Source: Microbulbifer bruguierae (lineage in GTDB: Bacteria; Pseudomonadota; Gammaproteobacteria; Pseudomonadales; Cellvibrionaceae). Taken from it: a stretch of 64,000 nucleotides of DNA. The notes under the pieces were generated by a model, which did no database searches, was not told where the DNA came from, and saw nothing but the letters and a program-made list of their open reading frames with translations. Every line of letters starts with the position of its first letter. Within the stretch, counting starts at the first letter, position 1. Shown piece after piece: positions 1-9,459 of the stretch. Where the stretch lies: NCBI RefSeq assembly GCF_029869925.1, contig NZ_CP118605.1, positions 4,417,397 to 4,481,396 on the forward strand. Reading direction: 5' to 3'. The position numbers and the translations under genes were made by a program.

Positions 1-520
<520 letters not shown>

Positions 521-2836
521 ATGAAAGACTCCCATTCCACAAAGGTGATTTCCCTGCACGAGGCTCAGCGCGAGCATCATGAGGCGAATCGCATTTCCCG
601 GCTGCCGGCACAAGTCGCCGCAGTGAGTGAAAAAGCGCGGGGCATACTGGTGGAAAAGGCCAAGCAGGTATTTGCCAAGGTGGACGATTCTCTCTTTGCC
701 ATGGCAGAAAAGGCCCACGGTCGGGATGAGCAGGACGGCCTGTTTCAGGCGCTGAGGCTGTTGCGTGTTGAGCGCCGCAAAGTTGTTGAACAGTTTGCAG
801 ACAACTTCGCCCGAGCGTTTCTTGTTAAGGACCCGGCGAAAGTTGATGAAGATCCCTATTCAGCGGATAACCTGTCGCTGGTGCACAACGACGATCTCGA
901 GCAGCTGGTGGCGGTGGATACCATGGTTGCCCATGCCAAACGCGCTTTCGCCGAACCCCTGACAGAAATTGCGCTGCGCCTGAATACCCTGTTGTCCGTA
1001 AAAATCTACGAAAAAAACAATCCCCTGGGCCCAGATGTTATTTGTGACGCATTTGTCGAGGCGTCCCGCGAACTCGATCTGCATATTCGCGCACGCCTCA
1101 CTCTGCTGAAAAAATTCGAGCAGCTGGTGATGCTGGACCTGGGCAAGCTCTACGACCAGTGTAACGACCTGTTGATCGAGCAAGGCGTGCTGCCTTCACT
1201 AAGGCAGCAACGTCGTAACGGACGCCCCTCGCGTCCGGGGCAGCCCCAGCCTGCGCAAGGTGCCGTTGTTACCGCCGGGGTCGTAGCTGCCCAGCCTCAG
1301 ACCGGCAACCTTGGCACTGCAATGGGCGGCGCTTCAACGGCGGGCGCCGCGACCGGGGTTCACGGGCTTGTTCCCCTGGGAACGGGTGTTGTGCCGATGG
1401 GTGCCCAGGACCTGCTTTCCCATCTTGGCGCGCTACAGACGTTGGTGCCGCAGAATTATGCCGAGGGTGGAATTGAGCTGCTGAATATCAATCACCTGCT
1501 CCAGCAGCGTCTTGTGGATTCGCAGCAGTCCGCCGCTTTGGCAAAGATGGACAGTGACATCATCAAACTGGTGGAAATGCTGTTCTCGTTCATTCTTGAA
1601 GATCGCAACCTTGCGGAACCCATCAAGTCGCAGCTCGGGCGTCTACAGCTACCACTGCTCAAGGTGGCGATCGCCGACAAGTCCTTTTTCAGCAAAGGCG
1701 GGCACCCTGCACGCAGGTTACTGAATGAACTGGCGGACGCCGCCACCGGCTGGCAGGCGAAGGCTGACCACGAGTCCGATCCGCTGTTCAAGAAGATCAG
1801 TGAAGTGGTTGCGCGGGTGCTGGCGGAATTTGACCGGGATATCAATATCTTCTCCCTGTTGCTTGAGTCCTTCCGGGAGTTCATTCAGCGTGAGCGCAAA
1901 CGTGCGCAGAAGCTGGAGCAGCGCATCGTCGATGAGGCCGACGGCAAGGCCAAGGCCCAGGCGGCTCGCGCCCGGGTTGCCGCGGTGATGGATGCACTGA
2001 TGGCCGAGCGCGACCTGCCGCCGGTGGTTGGCGAGTGGCTGGAAAAAGTCTGGTCCAACATGTTGTTCCTCACCTGCATTAAAGAGGGTACCAACAGCGA
2101 AAGCTGGAGCCGGGATGTGCGTACGGCCCGTGATCTGGTGTGGAGCGTGCATGCGCCGATGCCGGAAAGTCGCAAGCAGTTGCTCGGGTTACTACCCGCA
2201 CTTCAGGAGCGACTGAAAGTTGGGGTAGATACGGTTTCCCTGAACAGCTTCGATGCCCGACGGATGTTTGCCGGATTGAAAGAGGTCTATCGCGAGAGGT
2301 TTGCGCTGGCGCAGCGCATTGCCGAAGAGCGTAGCCGCAAGGCCCGCGAGGATATTCGGGAGGCTGTACGCGAAGAGGCCCGACGTGAATTGGCCGCAGA
2401 AACGGCGGTTGAACAGCCAGTTGTTCCCCAGTCAGAAGCGGTCGACACAATTGTTTCGCTTCCGCAAATGGAAGAATTGGAACAGGCGGTGGCAGATGCT
2501 GGATTGCAGTCTGAATCTGCCGCGGAGCTGGACGCACTGCCGGAGTCGGACTCTCACTGGCAACAGACCTTTCGTCTGGCACAGGGCAGCTGGTTCGAAC
2601 TCAAGCGTGGTGATGACGAGCAATTTCGCTGCCGGCTGGCGGCGGTGATCCGGGATATCGATCAATTTATCTTCGTGAACCGCAACGGCGCAAAAGTCGC
2701 TGAGTTTACCCGCCTGGAGCTGGCTCATGCCCTGCGCGACGCACAACTGATGCCATTGGATGACGGCATGCTGTTTGAGCGTGCACTGCAGTCGGTCATA
2801 GGCACTGTGCGCAAATCCCGTGGAGAAATGAAGTAA
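521..2836 (+). CDS. DUF1631 protein, first paralogue
   Basis: A large (771 aa) cytosolic protein of the DUF1631 family, function unknown. The diagnostic block lies near residues 350-400: FSFILEDRNLAEPIK, then LPLLKVAIADKSFFSKGGHP and ARRLLNELADAATGW. Before it is a low-complexity Gly/Ala/Pro linker (about 225-320). A coiled-coil, charged region follows (about 580-640). The C-terminal ~90 residues, from SHWQQTF, look like a PilZ-type beta domain, common in this family. The frame is open from ATG 428, but ATG 521 gives an N-terminus resembling the paralogue at 3351 and has GGAG upstream. Neighbours nadC and ampDE match the Pseudomonas arrangement. No signal peptide or membrane segment is seen. 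Confidence 0.8.
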   Translation: MKDSHSTKVISLHEAQREHHEANRISRLPAQVAAVSEKARGILVEKAKQVFAKVDDSLFAMAEKAHGRDEQDGLFQALRLLRVERRKVVEQFADNFARAFLVKDPAKVDEDPYSADNLSLVHNDDLEQLVAVDTMVAHAKRAFAEPLTEIALRLNTLLSVKIYEKNNPLGPDVICDAFVEASRELDLHIRARLTLLKKFEQLVMLDLGKLYDQCNDLLIEQGVLPSLRQQRRNGRPSRPGQPQPAQGAVVTAGVVAAQPQTGNLGTAMGGASTAGAATGVHGLVPLGTGVVPMGAQDLLSHLGALQTLVPQNYAEGGIELLNINHLLQQRLVDSQQSAALAKMDSDIIKLVEMLFSFILEDRNLAEPIKSQLGRLQLPLLKVAIADKSFFSKGGHPARRLLNELADAATGWQAKADHESDPLFKKISEVVARVLAEFDRDINIFSLLLESFREFIQRERKRAQKLEQRIVDEADGKAKAQAARARVAAVMDALMAERDLPPVVGEWLEKVWSNMLFLTCIKEGTNSESWSRDVRTARDLVWSVHAPMPESRKQLLGLLPALQERLKVGVDTVSLNSFDARRMFAGLKEVYRERFALAQRIAEERSRKAREDIREAVREEARRELAAETAVEQPVVPQSEAVDTIVSLPQMEELEQAVADAGLQSESAAELDALPESDSHWQQTFRLAQGSWFELKRGDDEQFRCRLAAVIRDIDQFIFVNRNGAKVAEFTRLELAHALRDAQLMPLDDGMLFERALQSVIGTVRKSRGEMK

Positions 2837-3350
2837 CGCCTGTCAATATGGCTCGGGCAGCTGGTTCAGTTTCCGCAGCGAGTTCCTCGAATGAGAAGGT
2901 CGCTGTGGACTTTCATATTTTTGTAATAATCTTTTTGTAATAGCCTTAGGGCGCTTTAGATTTTTGGCGGCATTTTTTTGTCCTGCCAGCCCGGCTGAAT
3001 GCCTCTCCTGTCTTTTTGGTAAATTCCTGCAATTTTCAATGAAAATGGCGAAAATTGGCCCTTTTGGGCACTTGCTTGTCGCTTCTATTTGCAGGATATT
3101 GAGTACCAGTTCCGATTCTTTTGGATGTCACTGCCGTTTGGCACTTATTTCCTTGATGTATTTGTTCGTGTGCCGATTGCAGTAAACCATTGCAAGGGGC
3201 GCTAATGCCCGTTGTATCTGGAGTCGGTACTCTTTTAGATGTTCAATGGAGGCTTCCCGTTGCGGGATGTACGGGTAACAGGAGTAACCCCCCGCGACCG
3301 GTACACTCTGAACCATGGCCAGGAGGGCGTGCTGGGTGAGCAAGGACGAT
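2837..3350. other. Intergenic region between the DUF1631 paralogues
   Basis: About 510 bp without a convincing gene. It begins AT-rich (TTTTGTAATAATC near 2928) and contains only unsupported short frames. It probably carries the promoter of the second DUF1631 gene, but no clear -35/-10 pair or hairpin terminator could be singled out. Confidence 0.35.
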
Positions 3351-5783
3351 ATGGATAACAATATAAAAGAACTATTTGTCATCACCAATGGCGGAAAGAG
3401 TGGTACTGGGCGTACCGCTGGAAAGCCTGCCGCGGCTACCAGCCGGCAGTTATCCAAAACGGTGAATCTGGTGAGCCAGAAGGCGGTGGAGTGGTTGCAG
3501 GCGAGGGCGGGTGAGGTTTTTGCCCAAGTCGACGATTCTCTGTTTGGCATGGCCGAAAAGGCCCATCAGCAGGAAGAGCAAGACCGGCTATTTCACGCCA
3601 TTCGCGCACTGCGGGTCGAATTGAGCAATCTGGTGGATGGTTTCTGTGACGGTGTACAGGAGCGATTTCACTCTCCGAAAAATGATATTCCCGGCGAAGA
3701 AGCTGCGCTGGAGTCTTCTAAACTCAAAAACCTGTCGCTAGTCAATGATGACGACCTGGAGCAGCAGGTGGCCATCCGCACCATGGTGGCAAACATCAAG
3801 CGTGATCACGCCGAGGCCATCGCCTCGCTGTCCCTTCGCCTGGATACCTTGCTGCCGAGCAAAATCTACGACGAAAACCTGCCTCTTGGTCCGGGGGCCG
3901 TGTGTGCAGCTTTCACTGATGTGCTCGGTGATGTGGAAATGGCGCCGCGGGCGCGAATGACGGTCCTGAAAAAATTCGAACTGCATTTGATCAATCGTCT
4001 CGGTGAATTGCTGGATTCCAGCAATCGTCTTTTGGTGGAGCAGGGTGTACTGCCTACGATTGAAGACCCCCTGCGCCGCCAGGGCAGGAAACCCGCCCGG
4101 GGCCAGGCTACGGCCTCAGGTGCCACACCTGAAGCGCCTGCCGGTGAGTCGTCGACGTTTTCCGCCCAGGCAGAGGCGGGTCAGGTGCCCTACGGTCAAG
4201 CGGGCCAGCTACAGATGCAGGCGGCCTATTCAGGGGCCGCCAGTGGTGGTCCCGGTTCGGCACAGGCTGGAAACTATGCTCCGGGTCTGATGCCTCTGGG
4301 ATCCGGTGCCGCGCCAATGGCGACACCGGCACTTTTGCAGCACCTCGGTCAGTTGCAAATGGGTTTGCCGATGCAGTCTGGCGCGACCGGACAGCTGGTA
4401 AATGTCACCCAGATGCTCGAAGAGCGACTGGTCGCCGCCAAGCAGTCCGCATCTCTGCACGAACTGGACAGCGAAGTCATTCGGCTGGTGGATATGCTGT
4501 TTTCGTTCATGCTCGAAGATCGCAACCTCGCCGAGCCCATCAAGGTGCAGTTGATTCGTTTGCAGCTGCCGATGCTGAAATTGGCCGTGGCGGACAAGGG
4601 GTTCTTTTCCAAGGGCGGGCACCCGGCTCGGCGGCTGTTGAATGAGCTGGCGGATGCAGCAATTGGCTGGCAACCCAGCGAAAATTACCTGAATGATCCG
4701 CTGTATCGGGAAGTTTGCACCATCGTCGAAGGCGTACTGGCTGAATACGATCAGGATGACGATGTTTTCGAACGTCTGCTGGAGAGTTTTCGGGAGTTTA
4801 CTGCGCGAGAGCGCAAGCGAGCGGCCGTTATGGAGCGGCGCACCATCGACGAAGCTCAGGGCACAGCAAGAGTCGAGGCGGCGAAAGCACGTGTCGCTGC
4901 GGTATTCGATGCGCTGACTGCGGAGCGAAACCTGCCAAAAATTGTGCACGAATGGCTGAACAGGGTTTGGAGTAGTGTGCTTTTCCGCGCCTGCCTGAAA
5001 GAGGGAACAGAGAGCGGCGTATGGCGGCAACATGTGCTCACTGCAAGGGATCTGATCTGGAGTGTCGTTGCGCCGATGCCGGAAAGCAGTGGCAAAATAC
5101 AGCGTTTACTGCCTGACCTGAAAAAGCGTCTGACCGATGGGGCCCAGTCCCTGTCTTTGAGTGCTGGGGACCAGCAGCGGCTGAAGGGCGGTCTTGAGGT
5201 ATTGTACCGGGAGCGGCAGAAACTGGGTGAGCGTGTAGAATCCGAGCGCGAGCGACGGACTCGTGAGCGGCTGGTGCAGGAGTTGCGCCGGGAGGCGGAT
5301 AGTATTATCGCTATTCCTGATACCGAGGAAACGGTTCTGGTTCCCCCGCAAACAGAGGCTGCACAATCCGTACTGGATGATGCCCGAGAGTTGCCCGCCG
5401 GTCAGCCGGCGCTGCCGGAGGTGGAGGAAATCCAGCTGGCGGTAACCGAGGCTCGGGTGTCTCCGCCGGTAGCCCTGAAGCCTTTGCCCCAGGACGACAG
5501 TCACTGGCAAGAGACTTATCACCTCAAGGACAGCTGGTTCCTGTTGCGGAATCCGGAAAAACTGCCGGTGCGCTGTCGTCTTGCGGCCATTATCAAGGAT
5601 CTGGATCAGTTCATGTTCGTCAACCGCGCAGGGGCCAAAGTGGGCGTTTACTCTCGTCTGGAGCTGGCGCACGCGTTGAGAAACGAAGAGCTGCTCCCGC
5701 TGGAGAAGGGGCCGCTGTTTGAGCGGGCCCTGGAGTATGTGGTTGGCAATTGCGGTGAGAGCAAAATCGCCATCAGCTTCTGA
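3351..5783 (+). CDS. DUF1631 protein, second paralogue
   Basis: An 810-aa paralogue of the preceding gene with the same layout: an N-terminal helical part with VDDSLFGMAEKAH (compare VDDSLFAMAEKAH in paralogue 1), a Gly/Ala/Gln-rich linker (about 235-330), the DUF1631 core with FSFMLEDRNLAEPIK and FFSKGGHPARRLLNELADAA (about 380-430), and a C-terminal PilZ-like segment from SHWQETY. The frame is open from ATG 3315, but AAGGA four bases before ATG 3351 favours the later start. The linker and acidic C-terminal third differ most between the copies. Function unknown; the tandem copy suggests duplication and divergence. Confidence 0.8.
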   Translation: MDNNIKELFVITNGGKSGTGRTAGKPAAATSRQLSKTVNLVSQKAVEWLQARAGEVFAQVDDSLFGMAEKAHQQEEQDRLFHAIRALRVELSNLVDGFCDGVQERFHSPKNDIPGEEAALESSKLKNLSLVNDDDLEQQVAIRTMVANIKRDHAEAIASLSLRLDTLLPSKIYDENLPLGPGAVCAAFTDVLGDVEMAPRARMTVLKKFELHLINRLGELLDSSNRLLVEQGVLPTIEDPLRRQGRKPARGQATASGATPEAPAGESSTFSAQAEAGQVPYGQAGQLQMQAAYSGAASGGPGSAQAGNYAPGLMPLGSGAAPMATPALLQHLGQLQMGLPMQSGATGQLVNVTQMLEERLVAAKQSASLHELDSEVIRLVDMLFSFMLEDRNLAEPIKVQLIRLQLPMLKLAVADKGFFSKGGHPARRLLNELADAAIGWQPSENYLNDPLYREVCTIVEGVLAEYDQDDDVFERLLESFREFTARERKRAAVMERRTIDEAQGTARVEAAKARVAAVFDALTAERNLPKIVHEWLNRVWSSVLFRACLKEGTESGVWRQHVLTARDLIWSVVAPMPESSGKIQRLLPDLKKRLTDGAQSLSLSAGDQQRLKGGLEVLYRERQKLGERVESERERRTRERLVQELRREADSIIAIPDTEETVLVPPQTEAAQSVLDDARELPAGQPALPEVEEIQLAVTEARVSPPVALKPLPQDDSHWQETYHLKDSWFLLRNPEKLPVRCRLAAIIKDLDQFMFVNRAGAKVGVYSRLELAHALRNEELLPLEKGPLFERALEYVVGNCGESKIAISF

Positions 5784-5994
5784 AACTTTCACGGGGGAGA
5801 TCGCGAACTCCCTGCCTTGCACTCCTCAGCAGTTTCTCAGTATTCGTGGGTGCTGCTGCGGAGCTGGCGGTTCGTGCCGCTCTTAGCCATTCTTTCTGGC
5901 GTCACTTCATTGCAGAATTGGGCACTGCTATTGGCAGTTCCTTCTTCCCTTCCATAGAATAAGCCTCTGCTTAAATCTCAGCGGAGTCACGTTT

Positions 5995-6570
5995 GTGGAA
6001 TATCAGGTCCAGTCAGGATGGTTACGCGGTGTACGCCGGGTGCCCAGCCCTCACTGCAACAGTCGCCCCGACGATGCAGAAGTGGATCTGTTGGTGATTC
6101 ACAGTATCAGCCTGCCGCCGGGTGAGTATGGTGGATCCTACATTGATGAATTCTTTCTAGGCCACCTTGATATAGATGCCCACCCCTATTTTTCCGAAAT
6201 TGGTACCTTACGGGTATCTGCTCACCTATTGATCAATCGCGATGGGCTTGTCACCCAGTATGTTCCCTTTGATGGACGTGCGTGGCACGCTGGACAGTCG
6301 ACGTTTTGTGGGCGGGAAAACTGTAATGATTTTTCCATCGGCATAGAGTTGGAGGGGTTGGAAACAGACACCTTTACCGAAGCGCAATACAGGTCCTTGG
6401 CGGAGGTGTCGGTTGCCATCATGAAGGCTTATCCGGCGATTGATAAAACCAGAATTACCGGCCACTCGGATATTGCACCGGGGCGGAAGCTCGATCCTGG
6501 TCCGGGGTTTGACTGGACACGGTATTTCCTGCGCCTGGATCAGCTCACTGGTGATGCTCCGTCAGAATAA
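5995..6570 (+). CDS. ampD: 1,6-anhydro-N-acetylmuramyl-L-alanine amidase AmpD
   Basis: Cytosolic zinc amidase of peptidoglycan recycling. It removes the peptide from anhydro-muropeptides imported by AmpG and thereby limits beta-lactamase induction. The 191-aa product has the amidase_2 fold: LVIHSIS with the first zinc His, SAHLLINRDG, RAWHAGQS, IGIELEG, and the C-terminal ITGHSDIAPGRKLDPG, which carries the second His and the Asp ligand. Length matches the family. It starts at GTG 5995 with GGAG 9 bp upstream. ampE follows and ampG is 3 kb downstream, so the recycling genes are clustered. Confidence 0.95.
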   Translation: MEYQVQSGWLRGVRRVPSPHCNSRPDDAEVDLLVIHSISLPPGEYGGSYIDEFFLGHLDIDAHPYFSEIGTLRVSAHLLINRDGLVTQYVPFDGRAWHAGQSTFCGRENCNDFSIGIELEGLETDTFTEAQYRSLAEVSVAIMKAYPAIDKTRITGHSDIAPGRKLDPGPGFDWTRYFLRLDQLTGDAPSE

Positions 6571-6665
6571 GCACTGATTGATACGTATAAATCCGGCAGA
6601 GGCGGCAGATTTTTTGGCCGTGGTGGGTGCTGTCTAAACCATTAAATATTGAATTGGGGGGTGCT

Positions 6666-7604
6666 ATGGCGCTTTTGATTGTGCTGTTGGCATTGGGGTT
6701 GGTACAGATATGGGGTTCCGGCGGACCGCTGCACCGGGATAGCTGGTTCTATCGGTGGCGAGATCTTGTCTATCGCCTCGGCTTTATCCGCGACAGGGCG
6801 GGAATCGGCTTCGGTGTGCTGGTATTGGTCCCGGTGCTGGGCGCAGCGATAGTACTGGCACTGGCGGAGAGTATGCTGGGGGGCTTCGGTATTTTACTGA
6901 TTAGTGTGCCGCTACTGCTGTACTGCTTCGGACGGGGGAATTTCAACGAATCCCTCGCGTCGTATCTGCGGGCCTGGTACCAGGGTGATTTCGAGTCCGC
7001 ACAAGAGGCGGCAAGACCGATCCTCGGTGCATTTAAGGCCCACGCCGACAACCCGCCTGCTTTTGAATCGGTCCCTGACGTGCAGTCTTCCCTGCATCGC
7101 CTGGTGTTCAAAGCCGCGGCCTATCGGGCCTTTGAACGCCTGTTCGTGGTGTTGTTCTGGTTCCTGTTACTGGGTATCCCCGGGGCCTTGCTGTATCGCC
7201 TGAGCCAGCTGGTAACCGTTACTGAATCTGGTGAGAAAGTCGCCTCCAATGGCGAGAGCAGTTTGCCGGATGTGGAGCTCGCGCTGCGCTGGTTGTGGCT
7301 GCTTGAGTGGCTGCCAGTGAGGGTGATGGGATTTACTCTCGCCATTGTGGGTAATTTTGCCGGCTGTTATCGGGCCTGGCGAGCACACCTTACCTGCAAG
7401 GAAATCGCGACTGAAGACGCTCTTGAATACTATCTTGAAGGCGCCTTGGGAGGGATCGACAGCAGTGAGTGCAGCGCAGGCGTCGCCGTCAGTGAAGGTC
7501 AGCGTTTGTGCGGTGCAGAAATCGAGGCAATGCAGGCCATTCTGTCCCGTGCACTGTTGATGTGGATTACGTTAATGGCGCTCTACGTGTTGTTTGTGAA
7601 TTAA
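6666..7604 (+). CDS. ampE: AmpE-like inner-membrane protein
   Basis: A 312-aa membrane protein in the position and orientation of ampE, directly after ampD. It has hydrophobic segments at the N-terminus (MALLIVLLALGLVQIW), around residues 55-85, 165-185 and 225-245, and a final one at the C-terminus. LEWLPVRVMGFTLAIVG aligns with LDWVPVRLAGVVYALIG of E. coli AmpE. The frame opens at GTG 6627, but ATG 6666 has a GGGGGG tract just upstream and gives the AmpE-like N-terminus. AmpE's biochemical role is unresolved; it is linked to beta-lactamase regulation with AmpD. Confidence 0.85.
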   Translation: MALLIVLLALGLVQIWGSGGPLHRDSWFYRWRDLVYRLGFIRDRAGIGFGVLVLVPVLGAAIVLALAESMLGGFGILLISVPLLLYCFGRGNFNESLASYLRAWYQGDFESAQEAARPILGAFKAHADNPPAFESVPDVQSSLHRLVFKAAAYRAFERLFVVLFWFLLLGIPGALLYRLSQLVTVTESGEKVASNGESSLPDVELALRWLWLLEWLPVRVMGFTLAIVGNFAGCYRAWRAHLTCKEIATEDALEYYLEGALGGIDSSECSAGVAVSEGQRLCGAEIEAMQAILSRALLMWITLMALYVLFVN

Positions 7605-7643
7605 ATTGTTCCCGATTTAGCTTTTGAGTATCTGAGGTCTTGT

Positions 7644-8636
7644 GTGAATACTGATAGTGCCGATGTCCAGGATCTGCCAATAGCGGCTGACGTTTTCGCG
7701 GCGGCAGAACGACTTAACGGGCGTATACACCGGACACCACTGATGACCTCAAGCACACTTAACAGGGCTTGCGGCGCGGATCTCTACTTCAAATGCGAGC
7801 ATCTGCAAAAGGTTGGCGCCTTCAAGGCCCGCGGTGCAGCCAACGCCGTTTTGCAGCTTCCGGAGGCTACTGCGCTGGTTGCCACCCATAGTTCCGGCAA
7901 TCATGGCGCTGCGCTCGCCTGGGCTGCTTCTGAACGAAATATCCGCTGCAAGGTGGTGATGCCGGATAATGCGCCGGACGCAAAAAAGCGGGCGGTGGCG
8001 GCCTATGGCGCCGATATTGTTCTGTGTCAGCCGACACTGGAAGCGCGAGAGGCAACCCTGGCAAAGCTCGTCGCGGAAACCGGAGCCCATGTAGTACCTC
8101 CGTTTGACGATAAGCGCATTATCGCAGGTCAGGGTACAGTGGCGCAGGAAATTATCGGTCAGTGCCGTGAGCTGGGGTTTTCGCCGGACTTACTGGTGTC
8201 TCCGGTGGGCGGCGGAGGCCTTTTGGCGGGGATCGGCCTGGCTGTTTCTGCGTTGGCGCCGGAAGTAAAAGTTCTGGGCGCGGAGCCCGCGGGGGCCGAT
8301 GACGCCCAGCGTTCGTTTCGCCGTGGAGAGCGGGTTACCGAACAGGAGCCAGATACGATTGCGGATGGGCTTCGCACCACTCTTGGAGTGCGCAATTTTT
8401 CACTGATTTGCCGTCATGTGAACGATATTGTTACCGTATCCGAAGCGGGAATACTGGAAGCACTTTCACTACTCTGGCATCGGACCAAACAGTGGGTAGA
8501 ACCATCTGCGGCGGTTGGACTTGCAGCTGTAATGGAACACCGCGCACGTTTTCGCAACAAGCGGGTGGTGATTGTGTTAACCGGCGGCAACATGGATCTC
8601 GCTGCGGCAGCAACGATGTTGGACGGCCGCGGATGA
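7644..8636 (+). CDS. PLP-dependent threonine dehydratase/serine racemase-type enzyme
   Basis: A fold-type II PLP enzyme of 330 aa. The PLP-lysine motif is GAFKARGA, the substrate-binding loop is THSSGNHGAALAWAA, and the phosphate-binding glycine loop is SPVGGGGLLAG. There is no C-terminal ACT domain, so it fits the short catabolic dehydratase, serine racemase or hydroxyaspartate ammonia-lyase group rather than biosynthetic IlvA. Substrate cannot be decided from sequence. Start GTG 7644 lies 39 bp after ampE, so co-transcription is possible. Confidence 0.85.
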   Translation: MNTDSADVQDLPIAADVFAAAERLNGRIHRTPLMTSSTLNRACGADLYFKCEHLQKVGAFKARGAANAVLQLPEATALVATHSSGNHGAALAWAASERNIRCKVVMPDNAPDAKKRAVAAYGADIVLCQPTLEAREATLAKLVAETGAHVVPPFDDKRIIAGQGTVAQEIIGQCRELGFSPDLLVSPVGGGGLLAGIGLAVSALAPEVKVLGAEPAGADDAQRSFRRGERVTEQEPDTIADGLRTTLGVRNFSLICRHVNDIVTVSEAGILEALSLLWHRTKQWVEPSAAVGLAAVMEHRARFRNKRVVIVLTGGNMDLAAAATMLDGRG

Positions 8637-8742
8637 AGCGTGACTCTCTAGCGGCCCTAGTGTAGCGGCGCTGGATAGTCGTTATGGAATGAAATAACCC
8701 TAAAAAACCAACTCAAAGGGAAATCAGTAGGAGAGCCCAGGC

Positions 8743-9381
8743 ATGGAAAGCGGTGGAAAGAATCTTTTTGCAGGTCTCAATCGTGTGACGAGTGCTTCGG
8801 ATACCGGTACGGGGCGCCTCTGTTCGCCTGCTACACTGTTGGCAATACTGGCAGCCTGGACGTTGTTATCGGTGGCAAACGCTGCTATGGCTGAAGCTTT
8901 TGAGCTGACCTCTACGACCGTTGCCGACGGAGATCGTATGCAACCGGCTCAGGTGTATCAGGGATTCGGCTGTAGCGGAGATAATATTTCGCCGCAGCTT
9001 CAATGGAAGGGGGCGCCGGCGGGTACCCGTAGTTTTGCCGTAACCATGTACGATCCGGACGCCCCGACAGGTAGTGGCTGGTGGCACTGGGTGGTATTCA
9101 ATATCCCTGCAAACGTGCATGAAATACCCGAAGGCGCCGGGGAGCCCAAATCCGGATTGATTCCTGAAGCGACCCAGAGTCGTACAGATTTCGGGGGGGC
9201 AGGCTACGGTGGTGCCTGCCCACCGGTCGGTCACGGAGATCACCGCTATCAATTTCGCGTTTACGCGCTGAAAGTCGAACAGTTGCCCTTGGATGAAAAC
9301 AGCCCCGCGGCTATGGTCGGTTATTACATCAATGCCAACAAACTTGCGGAAGCTGAGCTGGAAGTGAAATTTGGCCGCTGA
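8743..9381 (+). CDS. YbhB/YbcL-family PEBP protein, exported
   Basis: A 212-aa phosphatidylethanolamine-binding-protein homologue (Raf-kinase-inhibitor-like bacterial family). Core motifs are CSGDNISPQLQWKGAP, MYDPDAPTGSGWWHWVV and PPVGHGDHRYQFRVYAL, typical of YbhB/YbcL. A basic stretch followed by LLAILAAWTLLSVANAAMA at residues 27-47 is a likely signal peptide, so the mature protein is probably periplasmic. Ligand and role are unknown. A plausible AGGAG lies upstream of the ATG. Confidence 0.88.
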   Translation: MESGGKNLFAGLNRVTSASDTGTGRLCSPATLLAILAAWTLLSVANAAMAEAFELTSTTVADGDRMQPAQVYQGFGCSGDNISPQLQWKGAPAGTRSFAVTMYDPDAPTGSGWWHWVVFNIPANVHEIPEGAGEPKSGLIPEATQSRTDFGGAGYGGACPPVGHGDHRYQFRVYALKVEQLPLDENSPAAMVGYYINANKLAEAELEVKFGR

Positions 9382-9459
9382 TAGCCCTGTTTGTAAAGAC
9401 TGGCACTAAAACGGTTCGCTATTCAGGCCAGCTCAAGAAAAAGGACGCAAAGTCTGCCC

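Noticed and set aside
1512..2648. Several 60-170 codon frames within the DUF1631 genes on both strands
   Set aside because: They are alternative-frame shadows in GC-rich coding DNA.
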